64,000 nucleotides of DNA from Ectothiorhodospira sp. BSL-9. Its GTDB lineage: Bacteria > Pseudomonadota > Gammaproteobacteria > Ectothiorhodospirales > Ectothiorhodospiraceae. The stretch's first letter is position 1, and every line of letters begins with the position of its first letter. The position numbers and the translations under genes are program-made. The notes beneath the pieces were generated by a model. The model was not told the origin of the DNA and ran no database searches. It saw only the letters and a list, made by a program, of their open reading frames with translations. Below, piece by piece: positions 8,932-17,111 of this stretch. Location of the stretch: NCBI RefSeq assembly GCF_001632845.1, contig NZ_CP011994.1, forward strand, positions 1,054,001 through 1,118,000. Reading direction: 5' to 3'.

Positions 8932-10435
8932 ACAACGATCGAATCCAAAGGCCAAAGGCGGCGCCAAGCCAACGGCAACCGGGGCGGGCACCCCTGCGGC
9001 CAAGACGAGAACACGGAGCCGTGGCAAGGCCTCCGGTAACTCCCTGAGCGCCGCGGCCAAAACGGATACGGTGGCGTATAACGCCGATTCCAAGGACAAG
9101 GACGCACTTTCCGGCCAGGTCGGCACCAAGCCTGCGGACCAGGCCGGGGCAGACAAAACCCAAACCCCAAAGCCCGAGGCATCAAAACCCGTGGACAACA
9201 AACCAGAAACTTCGAAAGCCGACTCGACAAAGAGCGGGTCCGACAAATCCGAACCCGTAAAGGGCGCTGCCGCGAAGACGACCGCAGGCAGCCCCGGTGC
9301 GGCCAAGCCGGCCAGCCCGGCTCCCGGTCAGGGTGGGGGTGGCGCGGGCCGCACGCCGCCGCCTCCGTCCGGCGGTGACACCAACGGCCGCAACAGCAAG
9401 CTGCCGCTGATCGTTGGTGGTGTTGCCGTGGTGCTGGCCCTGGGCATCGGCATGAATGCCTCCTCGAATGCCAACAAGGCGATGGAGATGGCCAACGAGG
9501 CCAACGATCGCCTGAGCAGCGCCCTGCGCGAGCTGGCCGAGATCGAGGAACGCACCCAGGCACTGCCCGAAACCATCAGCCGCATGGAGACCCAGGTCAG
9601 CGAGCTGGAGGGTGACGTGCGCACCGAGCTGGAGAAGGCCCTGGAAGAGGCCCGCACCGAACTGGCCAGCATCGAGGAGCGTCAGCAGCGTCGCCTGCAG
9701 ACCCTGGAAGAAGGCCTGGGCGCCATCCAGGATGAATCCGAACGTCCGCATCGCGAATGGCAGACCGCCGAGGTGGCCTATCTGATGGGCATCGCGGATC
9801 ACCGCCTGAGCCTGATGAACGATCCCAAGGGCGCCATTGCGGCACTGAAATCGGCCGACAACATGCTGCAGGCCATGGGTGATCCCAAGTTCAGTGAAGT
9901 ACGTGACGCCATCGCCGAGGAAATCGCCGCCCTGGAGGGCTACGAAGGCACCAATGTGCAGGAAATCGTGGCCGAACTGGACAAGATCACCGAAGAACTC
10001 AGGCCCCTGCCGCTGCAGAAGCCGGAAACCGAGTCCGGTGGTCGCCTCTCGCTGGTCAACGGTGAGGCCCCCAACGGTGACTCCCCCTGGTGGGAGCGCG
10101 CCTACTATCAGGTGGTCTCCGAGTTGAACCAGCAGGTGACGGTGCGCCGTCACGATCAGGCCGTGCGTTCCATGCCTGATGCGGATGCCGAACTGTTCAT
10201 GCGTCAGGTCCTGGCGCTGCGCATCGAGTCCGCCCGTCTGGCCGCACTGCGCAACAACGAGGCTGAATATCGCGAAAACCTCCAGAGTGCCCGCTCCCTG
10301 CTGGCGGAGTACTTCGCCTCCGAGCCTGTCGCTCCTTTGATGAAGCGCCTGGAAGACCTGGAAAAACGTGATCTGCGCCCCGAGCAGCCTGAAATCGGCA
10401 AGTCGGCTGAGCTGCTGGCTAAGCTGGAGGGTTAA
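8924..10435 (+). CDS. hemX: HemX-like single-pass membrane protein
   Basis: The 503-residue protein is not itself a methyltransferase despite the usual family name. Residues 1-155 are a disordered cytoplasmic region rich in Ala, Lys, Ser, Thr and Pro. They are followed by one membrane helix (about 160-177), a coiled coil (about 180-262) and a conserved periplasmic HemX domain (EWQTAEVAYLMGIADHRLSL ... WWERAYYQVV). It sits between hemD and hemY, 3 nt before hemY. Its function in haem synthesis is unresolved; a scaffolding role is an inference. Confidence 0.88.
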   Translation: MSRQRSNPKAKGGAKPTATGAGTPAAKTRTRSRGKASGNSLSAAAKTDTVAYNADSKDKDALSGQVGTKPADQAGADKTQTPKPEASKPVDNKPETSKADSTKSGSDKSEPVKGAAAKTTAGSPGAAKPASPAPGQGGGGAGRTPPPPSGGDTNGRNSKLPLIVGGVAVVLALGIGMNASSNANKAMEMANEANDRLSSALRELAEIEERTQALPETISRMETQVSELEGDVRTELEKALEEARTELASIEERQQRRLQTLEEGLGAIQDESERPHREWQTAEVAYLMGIADHRLSLMNDPKGAIAALKSADNMLQAMGDPKFSEVRDAIAEEIAALEGYEGTNVQEIVAELDKITEELRPLPLQKPETESGGRLSLVNGEAPNGDSPWWERAYYQVVSELNQQVTVRRHDQAVRSMPDADAELFMRQVLALRIESARLAALRNNEAEYRENLQSARSLLAEYFASEPVAPLMKRLEDLEKRDLRPEQPEIGKSAELLAKLEG

Positions 10436-10438
10436 TCA

Positions 10439-11728
10439 ATGAAATCTCTTATCGTAATCTTTCTCGTGTTGATCGCCTCTGCGATCGCGACCCTGTTGTT
10501 CATGGAAGAGCCTGGATACGTGCTCTTCGCCTACGGCGACATGAGCATTGAAACCAGCATGGCCTTCTACATCGTGGCCATGGTCGTTGCGCTGCTGGTG
10601 CTCTATGGCGTCATCCGCTTCCTGGTGGGCCTGTTTGGTCTCCCCGGTAACATGAGTGCACGCCGCAAGCAGAAGAAGGCCCTGGCCTGCCAGAAGGGCC
10701 TGGCCCTGGGCATGGCAGAGATGACCGAAGGTCGCTGGCACAAGGCCGAAAAGCTGCTGGTGCAATCTGCGCGCCGTGGTGATTCCCCCACCCTGAACTA
10801 CCTGTCCGCGGCACGCGCCGCCCAGGCCCAGGGTGCCTATGACCGCCGCGATGAGTACCTGCGTCAGGCCTCCCAGGCTGAGGCCGGAGCCGAAGTGTCC
10901 GTTGGCCTCACCCAGGCCGAGCTGCAGCTGGACCACGGCGAGACCGGTCCTGCCACCAGCACCCTGCGTCACATGAATGACGTGGCCCCTGGTCATCCCC
11001 AGTTGCTGCGTCTGCGGGCTCGGCTCTACCGGGAGACCGGCGACAGCGCTTCCCTGCTGAACGTCCTGCCCGAGTTGCGCAAGGCCAAGGCCCTGGACAA
11101 CGAGGCCCTGAACGAAATGGAAGCCGAGGCGTTCACCGCACGGGCAGCCGAGCTGGCCTCTGCCGGTGACCTGGGCAAGCTGGAAGGTACCTGGGTAAAC
11201 CTGCCCAAGACCTCCCGCAGCCGCAATGAACTGGTGGAGCCCTATGCCCGCGCGCTGATCAACCTCAATGAGCCGGATCGTGCCGAGGTGGTCTTGCGTA
11301 GCAGTCTGAAGCAGAACTGGAATGAGCGTCTGGTGGAGTTGTATGGTCAGCTCAACGTCAACGACACCAACCGCGCCATCAGTGTGGCTGAAGGCTGGCT
11401 GCGTGATCATCGCCGTGATCCGGTGCTGCTGCTCACCCTGGGTCGTCTGTGCAAGAAGGGCAAGGCCTGGGGCAAGGCCCGCGGCTACCTGGAATCCAGT
11501 GTGAATGCCAAGCCCACGCCCGAGGCTTACCGTGAGCTGGGCGAGATCCTGGATCAGGTGGGTGAAGAAAAGCTGGCTCAGGATGCCTACCGCAAGGGCC
11601 TGCAGGTGGCCGTCGACGGCAGCCTCTCCGAGCCGGTGGTGCCCGTGGCACCCAAGCCCGAAGCAGGCAAGCCGCTGTCCGGTCGTCGCCGCGGCAAGAT
11701 GGGTCAGCCCCGACTGTCCAGCGCCTGA
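10439..11728 (+). CDS. hemY: HemY-like membrane-anchored TPR protein
   Basis: The 429-residue protein has two N-terminal membrane helices (about 2-21 and 42-64), followed by tetratricopeptide-like helical repeats in the soluble domain. This matches the gammaproteobacterial HemY family, which is unrelated to the Bacillus protoporphyrinogen oxidase of the same name. It starts 3 nt after hemX. It ends 19 nt before a perfect hairpin and about 90 nt before a strong rho-independent terminator, so it closes the hem operon. Confidence 0.88.
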   Translation: MKSLIVIFLVLIASAIATLLFMEEPGYVLFAYGDMSIETSMAFYIVAMVVALLVLYGVIRFLVGLFGLPGNMSARRKQKKALACQKGLALGMAEMTEGRWHKAEKLLVQSARRGDSPTLNYLSAARAAQAQGAYDRRDEYLRQASQAEAGAEVSVGLTQAELQLDHGETGPATSTLRHMNDVAPGHPQLLRLRARLYRETGDSASLLNVLPELRKAKALDNEALNEMEAEAFTARAAELASAGDLGKLEGTWVNLPKTSRSRNELVEPYARALINLNEPDRAEVVLRSSLKQNWNERLVELYGQLNVNDTNRAISVAEGWLRDHRRDPVLLLTLGRLCKKGKAWGKARGYLESSVNAKPTPEAYRELGEILDQVGEEKLAQDAYRKGLQVAVDGSLSEPVVPVAPKPEAGKPLSGRRRGKMGQPRLSSA

Positions 11729-11746
11729 TCTCAGGCAGGGACTCCC

Positions 11747-11771
11747 GACACGGTCCGCACAGGACCGTGTC
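11747..11771 (+). terminator. Hairpin after hemY
   Basis: A perfect 10-bp stem (GACACGGTCC / GGACCGTGTC) encloses a 5-nt loop, 19 nt after hemY. No T-run follows, so it may stabilise the 3' end or act together with the stronger terminator downstream. Confidence 0.5.
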
Positions 11772-11817
11772 GGCCCCCTGAAGGCTGGACCCAGCCAAGG
11801 CTTGATCCAGATGAATG

Positions 11818-11852
11818 AAAGGCCATCCGCCCAGGCGGGTGGCCTTTTTTTT
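11818..11852 (+). terminator. Rho-independent terminator of the hem operon
   Basis: The stem AAAGGCCATCCGCC pairs with GGCGGGTGGCCTTT, with one G-T pair and a very short loop, and is followed directly by a run of T. This is a classical intrinsic terminator for plus-strand transcription from hemCDXY. Confidence 0.9.
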
Positions 11853-11936
11853 GTGCAAAACCTGACGCCTCACGCCGGACACGACCTTCCCCTAAACGGT
11901 ATAGTCACACAAAGCCAGTCAATCAGGAGAATGACC

Positions 11937-12878
11937 ATGAAACCGGTACTGATCATGGGCTGCGGCTATGTGGGGGAGCGCGTCGGACACCGCATGGCTC
12001 ACGAGGGGCGCCGGGTCATCGCAGTGGCCCGTAGCATCGACCGGGTGGAGGCCCTCAAGGCCATGGGTTTTGAGGCCATCCGGGCCGATCTGGATACCGG
12101 TGAAGGCCTGGACGAACTCCCCCTGGCCGGTTGCCTGGTCCTGCACAGCGCTCCGCCACCCAACGAAGGACGGGTGGATCCAAGAACCGCCAGATTCATC
12201 GAATTGTGTCGTCGGCAACCACCCGAGAAGATTGTCTACATCAGCACCACCGGGGTTTATGGGGATCAGGGCGGGGCCCAGGTGGACGACCTCACCGAAC
12301 CCTCACCCATGACCGACCGGGGGCATCGCCGACTGGATGCAGAAAAGCGCCTGAGCCAGCTCATGGCCGAGGCGGGCATCCCGGTGGTGGTGCTCAGGGC
12401 CCCGGGGATCTACGGGCCCTTCCGACTTCCCCTGGCTCGCATCAGGGCAGGAGAGCCGGTCATCTGCCCCGAGGACTCCGGTCCTGGCAATCGCATCCAT
12501 GCCGATGACCTGGCCACCCTGTGCGCCGCTGCCCTGGATCATGGGCCGGAAGGGCAGACCTACAACGTGGGGGACAGTGACCATCGCTCCATGACGGATT
12601 TCGTCTATGCCGTGGCCGACGCTGCAGACCTCCCGCGCCCCCCCTGCGTCAGCATGGCAGAGGCGGAAAAGGTGCTCAGTCCTGGCATGATGTCCTTCCT
12701 CCGGGAGTCGCGTGTCGTCGTGGCGGGGCGAAGCCTGGTGGATCTCGGGGTGGACCTGCAGTACCCGCGGATGGAAGCGGGCATCCGGGCGTCGCTCAAG
12801 GTGGAACAGGGCGATGACACCCTGGATGACTCGGAGATCACGCCCTACCACATCAGCCGCCGCCACACACCCGGATGA
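11937..12878 (+). CDS. NAD(P)-dependent epimerase/reductase, YeeZ-like SDR
   Basis: The 313-residue protein has an extended-SDR Rossmann fold. It begins MKPVLIMGCGYVGERVGHRM, with the nucleotide motif GCGYVG, and contains VYISTTGVYGDQGG and VVVLRAPGIYGPFRLPL, as in nucleoside-diphosphate-sugar epimerase relatives such as E. coli YeeZ. The usual YxxxK pair is not obvious: the tyrosine of GVYGD is present but the lysine position reads differently. The frame is open far upstream. The ribosome site AGGAG (11925-11929) fits ATG 11937 (7-nt spacing) better than ATG 11931. The substrate is unknown. It stands alone after a terminator. Confidence 0.8.
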   Translation: MKPVLIMGCGYVGERVGHRMAHEGRRVIAVARSIDRVEALKAMGFEAIRADLDTGEGLDELPLAGCLVLHSAPPPNEGRVDPRTARFIELCRRQPPEKIVYISTTGVYGDQGGAQVDDLTEPSPMTDRGHRRLDAEKRLSQLMAEAGIPVVVLRAPGIYGPFRLPLARIRAGEPVICPEDSGPGNRIHADDLATLCAAALDHGPEGQTYNVGDSDHRSMTDFVYAVADAADLPRPPCVSMAEAEKVLSPGMMSFLRESRVVVAGRSLVDLGVDLQYPRMEAGIRASLKVEQGDDTLDDSEITPYHISRRHTPG

Positions 12879-12967
12879 TATCCAGGCTGGTGGTGGGGCC
12901 ATTGCCTTGCCCCCCCAACGGTGGCAGCATTGCGAACCCTTCTTAATACTGACGCGAGGACACACAC

Positions 12968-13528
12968 TTGATACGCAAGAATCCCACGGGCCACCTTCCC
13001 CAGGTGGCTGAGTCCGCATTTGTGGACCCCACAGCGATCCTCTGCGGCAAGGTGGTGGTGGGGGAGCATGTCTTCATTGGGCCCTATGCCGTGATCCGGG
13101 CCGATGAACTCGATGCTCAGGGTGAGCTGGAGCCCATCATCATCGGCGACAACTCCAACATCCAGGACGGCGTGGTGATCCACTCCAAGTCCGGTGCCCG
13201 TGTGGAGATCGGCGAGAACACCTCCATTGCCCACCGCTCCATCATTCACGGCCCCTGCAAGGTGGGGAGCCACGTCTTTATCGGCTTCAATACGGTGCTG
13301 TTCAACTGCTCGGTGGGGGCGGGGTCGGTCATTCGCCATAACTCGGTGGTGGAAGACTGCCACATACCGGAATCCTTCTATGTCCCGTCCACCAGCAATA
13401 TCCACTCGGAGACCGACCTGGAAGGCATCGAGTCGGTCACGGCGGATGCTTCAAGCTTCTCGGAGGATGTAGCCCAGACAAACGTGGGCCTCGTGCAGGG
13501 CTACAAGCGCATTCAGAACGAACTCTGA
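12968..13528 (+). CDS. Gamma-class carbonic anhydrase-like left-handed beta-helix protein
   Basis: The 186-residue protein is built of hexapeptide repeats. The Cam-type zinc ligands are recognisable: His in QDGVVIHS, and the pair in IAHRSIIHGPCKVG that matches the HxxxxH spacing of Methanosarcina Cam. The tail NVGLVQGYKRIQNEL also resembles Cam. The acidic loop of archaeal Cam is absent, as in CamH-type proteins, and no signal peptide is seen. The start is TTG 12968, supported by GAGGA at 12956-12960 (7-nt spacing). Reversible CO2 hydration is likely, but an acyltransferase of the same fold is the alternative. Confidence 0.8.
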   Translation: MIRKNPTGHLPQVAESAFVDPTAILCGKVVVGEHVFIGPYAVIRADELDAQGELEPIIIGDNSNIQDGVVIHSKSGARVEIGENTSIAHRSIIHGPCKVGSHVFIGFNTVLFNCSVGAGSVIRHNSVVEDCHIPESFYVPSTSNIHSETDLEGIESVTADASSFSEDVAQTNVGLVQGYKRIQNEL

Positions 13529-13536
13529 GGGGGGAG

Positions 13537-13567
13537 CCAGGCCTCCGGCTTGAGCCGGGAGGCCTGG
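13537..13567. terminator. Bidirectional hairpin between convergent genes
   Basis: CCAGGCCTCCGGCT pairs with AGCCGGGAGGCCTGG (one bulged G). This 14-bp GC-rich stem lies between the ends of the carbonic-anhydrase-like gene (plus) and the DUF4168 gene (minus). There is no T-run on either side, so termination strength is uncertain. Confidence 0.6.
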
Positions 13568-13589
13568 AGCAGGTAGCCCGCAGCAGCGA

Positions 13590-14000
13590 TTACATCCGCT
13601 CGGCGGCCATCTCCTGAACCTGCTGGAGCATGGCCGGGTCGTTCTGCAACGACATGGCCACTTGATTGTACTCATCCACACTCATGCCTTCTTCCTGAAC
13701 GGCATTGATCATTTCCTCCTGTGCCTCCTGCTGCAGGGCCTGGGCCTCGGCTTCATCCGTCACATCCTGGAGCTGCTCGGCAAAGTCATCGCGGATATGC
13801 TGCACGGCCACGAAGGCATCCACGAAACGATCCAGGGTTTGGGGATCCACCTGGGGTGCCTGCTGCTGATCCATGCCCGGGGGCTGTTGCTGCTGGCCCT
13901 GGAAATCACCCTGCTGCTGGGCCACAGCATGGCCACCCACACCCAACAGGCCGGCGATGGCCACGGCGAGGGACAGGGCGCGAAGGGGATGATGGTTCAT
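13590..14000 (-). CDS. Secreted DUF4168 protein
   Basis: The 136-residue protein has a Sec signal peptide (MNHHPLRALSLAVAIAGLLGVGGHAVA, with an AxA cleavage site). A Gln/Pro-rich linker and a helical DUF4168 domain with Gln- and Glu-rich repeats follow. It is predicted periplasmic. The frame is open to 14141, but ATG 14000 is preceded by AGGAG and begins the signal peptide. A sigma-54 promoter match lies at 14041-14056 and an activator-like dyad at 14144-14160. Both lie next to the gene of a sigma-54 activator, which makes it the obvious candidate target of that two-component system. The DUF4168 function is unknown. Confidence 0.85.
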   Translation of the reverse strand: MNHHPLRALSLAVAIAGLLGVGGHAVAQQQGDFQGQQQQPPGMDQQQAPQVDPQTLDRFVDAFVAVQHIRDDFAEQLQDVTDEAEAQALQQEAQEEMINAVQEEGMSVDEYNQVAMSLQNDPAMLQQVQEMAAERM

Positions 14001-14040
14001 ACGGTTTCTCCTGACTGTGATTAGCGTTGCGTACTGGATA

Positions 14041-14056
14041 TGCATACGCCGTGCCA
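14041..14056 (-). promoter_or_regulatory. Sigma-54 promoter of the DUF4168 gene
   Basis: On the minus strand the sequence reads TGGCACGGCGTATGCA. It has the invariant GG and GC exactly 10 nt apart, a full TGGCACG -24 element, and ATGCA where TTGCA is consensus. Transcription would start about 30 nt before the ATG at 14000. Confidence 0.75.
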
Positions 14057-14143
14057 CTAAAGCCGCATTCCGACCTTCGCCTTTCACCCTATACCTTTTC
14101 AACGGGAATGGTCGTGCTACACCGTTGTGATCCTCGCTCAAGA

Positions 14144-14160
14144 TGAGTCACGATGACACA
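14144..14160. promoter_or_regulatory. Dyad-symmetric candidate activator site (UAS)
   Basis: TGAGTCACGATGACACA is a 7-3-7 dyad with one mismatch. It lies about 90-100 nt upstream of the sigma-54 promoter and 12 nt past the stop codon of the NtrC-family activator gene. This is the usual position for an enhancer bound by such an activator. Confidence 0.5.
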
Positions 14161-14172
14161 TGCGCCAGGATG

Positions 14173-15606
14173 CTACGTGCGCCTGGGTGCCCGGGTGTCC
14201 ATATCGGTGTCGTCATCCTGAGAGCCATCCCCCAGGCGCCGGTAGAGGGTGCGGCGACCGATCCCCAGCACCTTGGCCGCCTGGCGCTTGTTGCCATCCA
14301 GGCGCTCGAGCACCCAACGGATGTAGCGATCCTCGATCTCCTGAAGGGTAGGCATATGGGTGTCCTCCTCCGACCACAATTGGGTAGCTGCTGCGCTGGC
14401 ACCTGATTCGGTGCGGGCAGCATCAAGCCGTTCAGGGAGATCGGCCAACTGGATTTCACTGCCGCGACAGAAAGTGACCGCCCGCTCGATGAGGTTGGTC
14501 AATTCCCGCACGTTGCCGGGGAATGAGTAACTGCGCAGGGCCCGCAGGGCCTCGGGTGTGATGCCCTCCACTGGACGATCCATGGCCGCTCCGAAACGGG
14601 CCAGGAAACGCGCCGCCAGGCGTTCGATGTCATCACCGCGTTCCCGCAGCGGAGGCACGTGCAGGCGGAAGGTTTCCAGCCGATAAAACAGGTCCTCCCG
14701 GAAGCAGTTCTCGGCGATCATGGGCCCAAGGTCACGGTTGGTGGCCGCCACGACGCGCACATCGGTTTCCTTTTCCTGATTACTGCCCACCGGACGCACT
14801 CGGCCATCCTGTAGCAGGCGCAGCAGCTTGGCCTGCATGGCCATGGGCATCTCGCCGATCTCGTCCAGCAATAGGGTGCCTCCGTGGGCCTCGGCGAAGA
14901 GGCCCCGACGGGCCTGTTGCGCCCCGCTGAAGGCCCCCGCAGCATGGCCGAAGAGCTCGCTTTCCATGAGCTCGCCGGGTATGCCCGCGCAGTTGATGGC
15001 CACGAAGGGGCCGCCGGCCCGATCACTCTCCGCGTGGATGGCCCGGGCCACCAGTTCCTTGCCGGTGCCCGACTCCCCGGTGACCAGCACCGGTCCGGAG
15101 GCACGTGCCAGTCGACGCACATTTTCATACAGGGTCTGCATGGCGGGGCTGCTGCCGATCAGGCCATGGAAATCATCCGCCTCCAGCAGCTCACGGTAGC
15201 GGGCCACTTCGGCCTGTAATCGACGTGTGCGCAGGGCACGGCGCACGGAGATGACCAGGTGATCCAGATCCACCGGCTTGGTGAGAAAATCGTCGGCCCC
15301 CTGCTTGAGGGCCTCCACCGCCTGAGCGATGGTGCCGAACGCGGTGAGCATGATGAACGAGGGCGGCATGGGCAGGCGACGGGACTGTATGAGCAAGTCC
15401 TGGCCATCGTTTCCCGGCAGGCGCAGGTCACTGAGGACCAGCGAGATACGCCCGGTTTCAAGATGCTCCCGGGCCGCCTCGGCATCGCCCACGGCTACCA
15501 CATTCAGGCCGGCATCCTTGAGCTCTTCCACCACCAGGTCACGATGGGAGGCATCGTCCTCCACGACCAGGATCTGCTCAGGGTTGTTGTTGGAGGTCTG
15601 GGTCAT
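14173..15606 (-). CDS. NtrC-family sigma-54-dependent response regulator
   Basis: The 477-residue protein has a receiver domain (ILVVEDDASHRD, phospho-acceptor in VLSDLRLPGNDG, lysine in FLTKPVD), an AAA+ sigma-54 interaction domain (Walker A GESGTGKE, Walker B LLLDEIGE), and a Fis-type helix-turn-helix at the C-terminus (NKRQAAKVLGIGRRTLYRRL). The sigma-54 contact loop reads GAFSGA instead of GAFTGA, a conservative Thr-to-Ser change. The start at 15606 (MTQTSNN) is preferred to 15630 because AAGGC precedes it. It overlaps the 3' end of the kinase gene by 29 nt. The likely target is the adjacent DUF4168 gene. Confidence 0.92.
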   Translation of the reverse strand: MTQTSNNNPEQILVVEDDASHRDLVVEELKDAGLNVVAVGDAEAAREHLETGRISLVLSDLRLPGNDGQDLLIQSRRLPMPPSFIMLTAFGTIAQAVEALKQGADDFLTKPVDLDHLVISVRRALRTRRLQAEVARYRELLEADDFHGLIGSSPAMQTLYENVRRLARASGPVLVTGESGTGKELVARAIHAESDRAGGPFVAINCAGIPGELMESELFGHAAGAFSGAQQARRGLFAEAHGGTLLLDEIGEMPMAMQAKLLRLLQDGRVRPVGSNQEKETDVRVVAATNRDLGPMIAENCFREDLFYRLETFRLHVPPLRERGDDIERLAARFLARFGAAMDRPVEGITPEALRALRSYSFPGNVRELTNLIERAVTFCRGSEIQLADLPERLDAARTESGASAAATQLWSEEDTHMPTLQEIEDRYIRWVLERLDGNKRQAAKVLGIGRRTLYRRLGDGSQDDDTDMDTRAPRRT

Positions 15607-17086
15607 CTTTGCCTTCGGTTGCCACGACATTCAGGGGAAGATGAAGCACGAACCGTGCCCCACCCAGGGGGCTATCCTCCACGTGGATCTCGCCATGGTG
15701 CTCCGTGACGGCCCCATGGGCCACCGCCAGTCCCAAACCCGTACCGCTGCCCACGGACTTGGTGGTAAAGAAGGGTTCAAACAATCTTGAGCGATGGTTT
15801 GGGTCGATGCCCGGCCCATCATCCTCCACCACCAGTTCCAGACGCCCTTGCGCCGATGCCCAACTTACCTGGACCTGTCCGCCCAGCGTGGCCTGGATCG
15901 CGTTGCGCAACAGGTTCGTCAGGGCCTGTTCCAATCGTGCCCGGTCCATGGGGATCACCGGGCCATCCTCCTGATTGACCAGACGCAGCGTGGTTCCCCG
16001 GGTCTGAGCTTCATCCTCCACCTGGGCGAGGGCAGCGCTGACCAGACGCCGCACGGGTTCATCACGCACACGGGGGGGATTTCGTCGACCAAAGTCCATC
16101 AACTGGCGCACGATACGGTCCATGCGGCCCACCTCCTGGCGGATCTCTGCCAGCGCCCGGGCCTGAGGGGTTTCGGCGTCCACGCGTCGCAGAGCCCGTT
16201 GCGCCTGCCCGTTGATCACCCCCAGGGGAGAACCCAGTTCATGGGCGACCCCGGCCGCCAGCTGGCCGATGGCGGCCAGCTTTTCCGATTGGCGAAGGCG
16301 TTCCTCCAGGGCCGCCTGGTGGCGGCGCTGGGCCTCCAGTTCGGCATTGGAGCGATCCATATTGTCCAGCATCCGGTTCATGGCCTCGGCCAGCACCCGC
16401 AGTTCCCGCGGCCCTGCACCCGCCACACGCAACTGACGATCACCCTGGCCCACTCGTGCCATGGCATTGACCAGGCGGCCCACATGGCGCCCCACGGCCC
16501 GCTGATGACCCAGCACGACCACTGCAACGAACAACAGGCTGAGAACCCCCAGGGCCATGAGGGCGCGGGAGCGCACCTGCATGAGATCTTCATGGAAGTC
16601 GCCGCCGTGGCGGGTGACCTGGAGCAGCCCGTTGATGCGGCCACCGGCATCACTCAGGGGCATGAAGAAGGAATAGATCTCCTGGCCACTGCGGTCGTCA
16701 AAGGCCCCGTGGGTGCCGGTCACCGTGGCGAGACGGGCATCGCGACGGCGATCCATGGAGGGACTGCGCGGGCCGCTGGCGGCCACCAGTTCACCCTGCT
16801 GGTCGTAGACGTAGGCACCGTAAACCTGATCGATGCGAAAGGCAGAGTCCAGGGCCTGCTGGACATTGGCCCGCTCACCGCGGGCCAGGGCATCGCTCAG
16901 CGGCAGGTGGATGGCCCGGGCCACCAGTTCGATGTCCTGCTGCATGCGCGTTTCCATGTGCGCCTCCAGACTCGTGAGGCCCGACCATCCGGCCAGCAGT
17001 ACGATGAGGAGCAGGGGGGCCAGCACGAAGCCCAGCAGGGCGGCCCGCAGGCTGTAGGGATAGGCAGGGAATTTCATGGTATGCAC
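15578..17086 (-). CDS. Membrane sensor histidine kinase paired with the sigma-54 regulator
   Basis: The 502-residue protein has two membrane helices (about 14-36 and 175-197) flanking a roughly 140-residue periplasmic sensor. A HAMP linker and coiled coil follow, then a complete kinase core: H-box GVAHELGSPLGVINGQ, N-box ALTNLLRNAIQA, and ATP lid VVEDDGPGID with GSGTGLGLAVAHG. Start is GTG 17086, or ATG 17077 three codons later; neither has a clear ribosome site. It overlaps the regulator gene, so the two are co-expressed. The ligand is unknown. The chemoreceptor gene ends only 25 nt upstream. Confidence 0.92.
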   Translation of the reverse strand: MHTMKFPAYPYSLRAALLGFVLAPLLLIVLLAGWSGLTSLEAHMETRMQQDIELVARAIHLPLSDALARGERANVQQALDSAFRIDQVYGAYVYDQQGELVAASGPRSPSMDRRRDARLATVTGTHGAFDDRSGQEIYSFFMPLSDAGGRINGLLQVTRHGGDFHEDLMQVRSRALMALGVLSLLFVAVVVLGHQRAVGRHVGRLVNAMARVGQGDRQLRVAGAGPRELRVLAEAMNRMLDNMDRSNAELEAQRRHQAALEERLRQSEKLAAIGQLAAGVAHELGSPLGVINGQAQRALRRVDAETPQARALAEIRQEVGRMDRIVRQLMDFGRRNPPRVRDEPVRRLVSAALAQVEDEAQTRGTTLRLVNQEDGPVIPMDRARLEQALTNLLRNAIQATLGGQVQVSWASAQGRLELVVEDDGPGIDPNHRSRLFEPFFTTKSVGSGTGLGLAVAHGAVTEHHGEIHVEDSPLGGARFVLHLPLNVVATEGKDDPDLQQQP

Positions 17087-17111
17087 CGGGCGGTGTATTC
17101 ATGGGAAGCGA

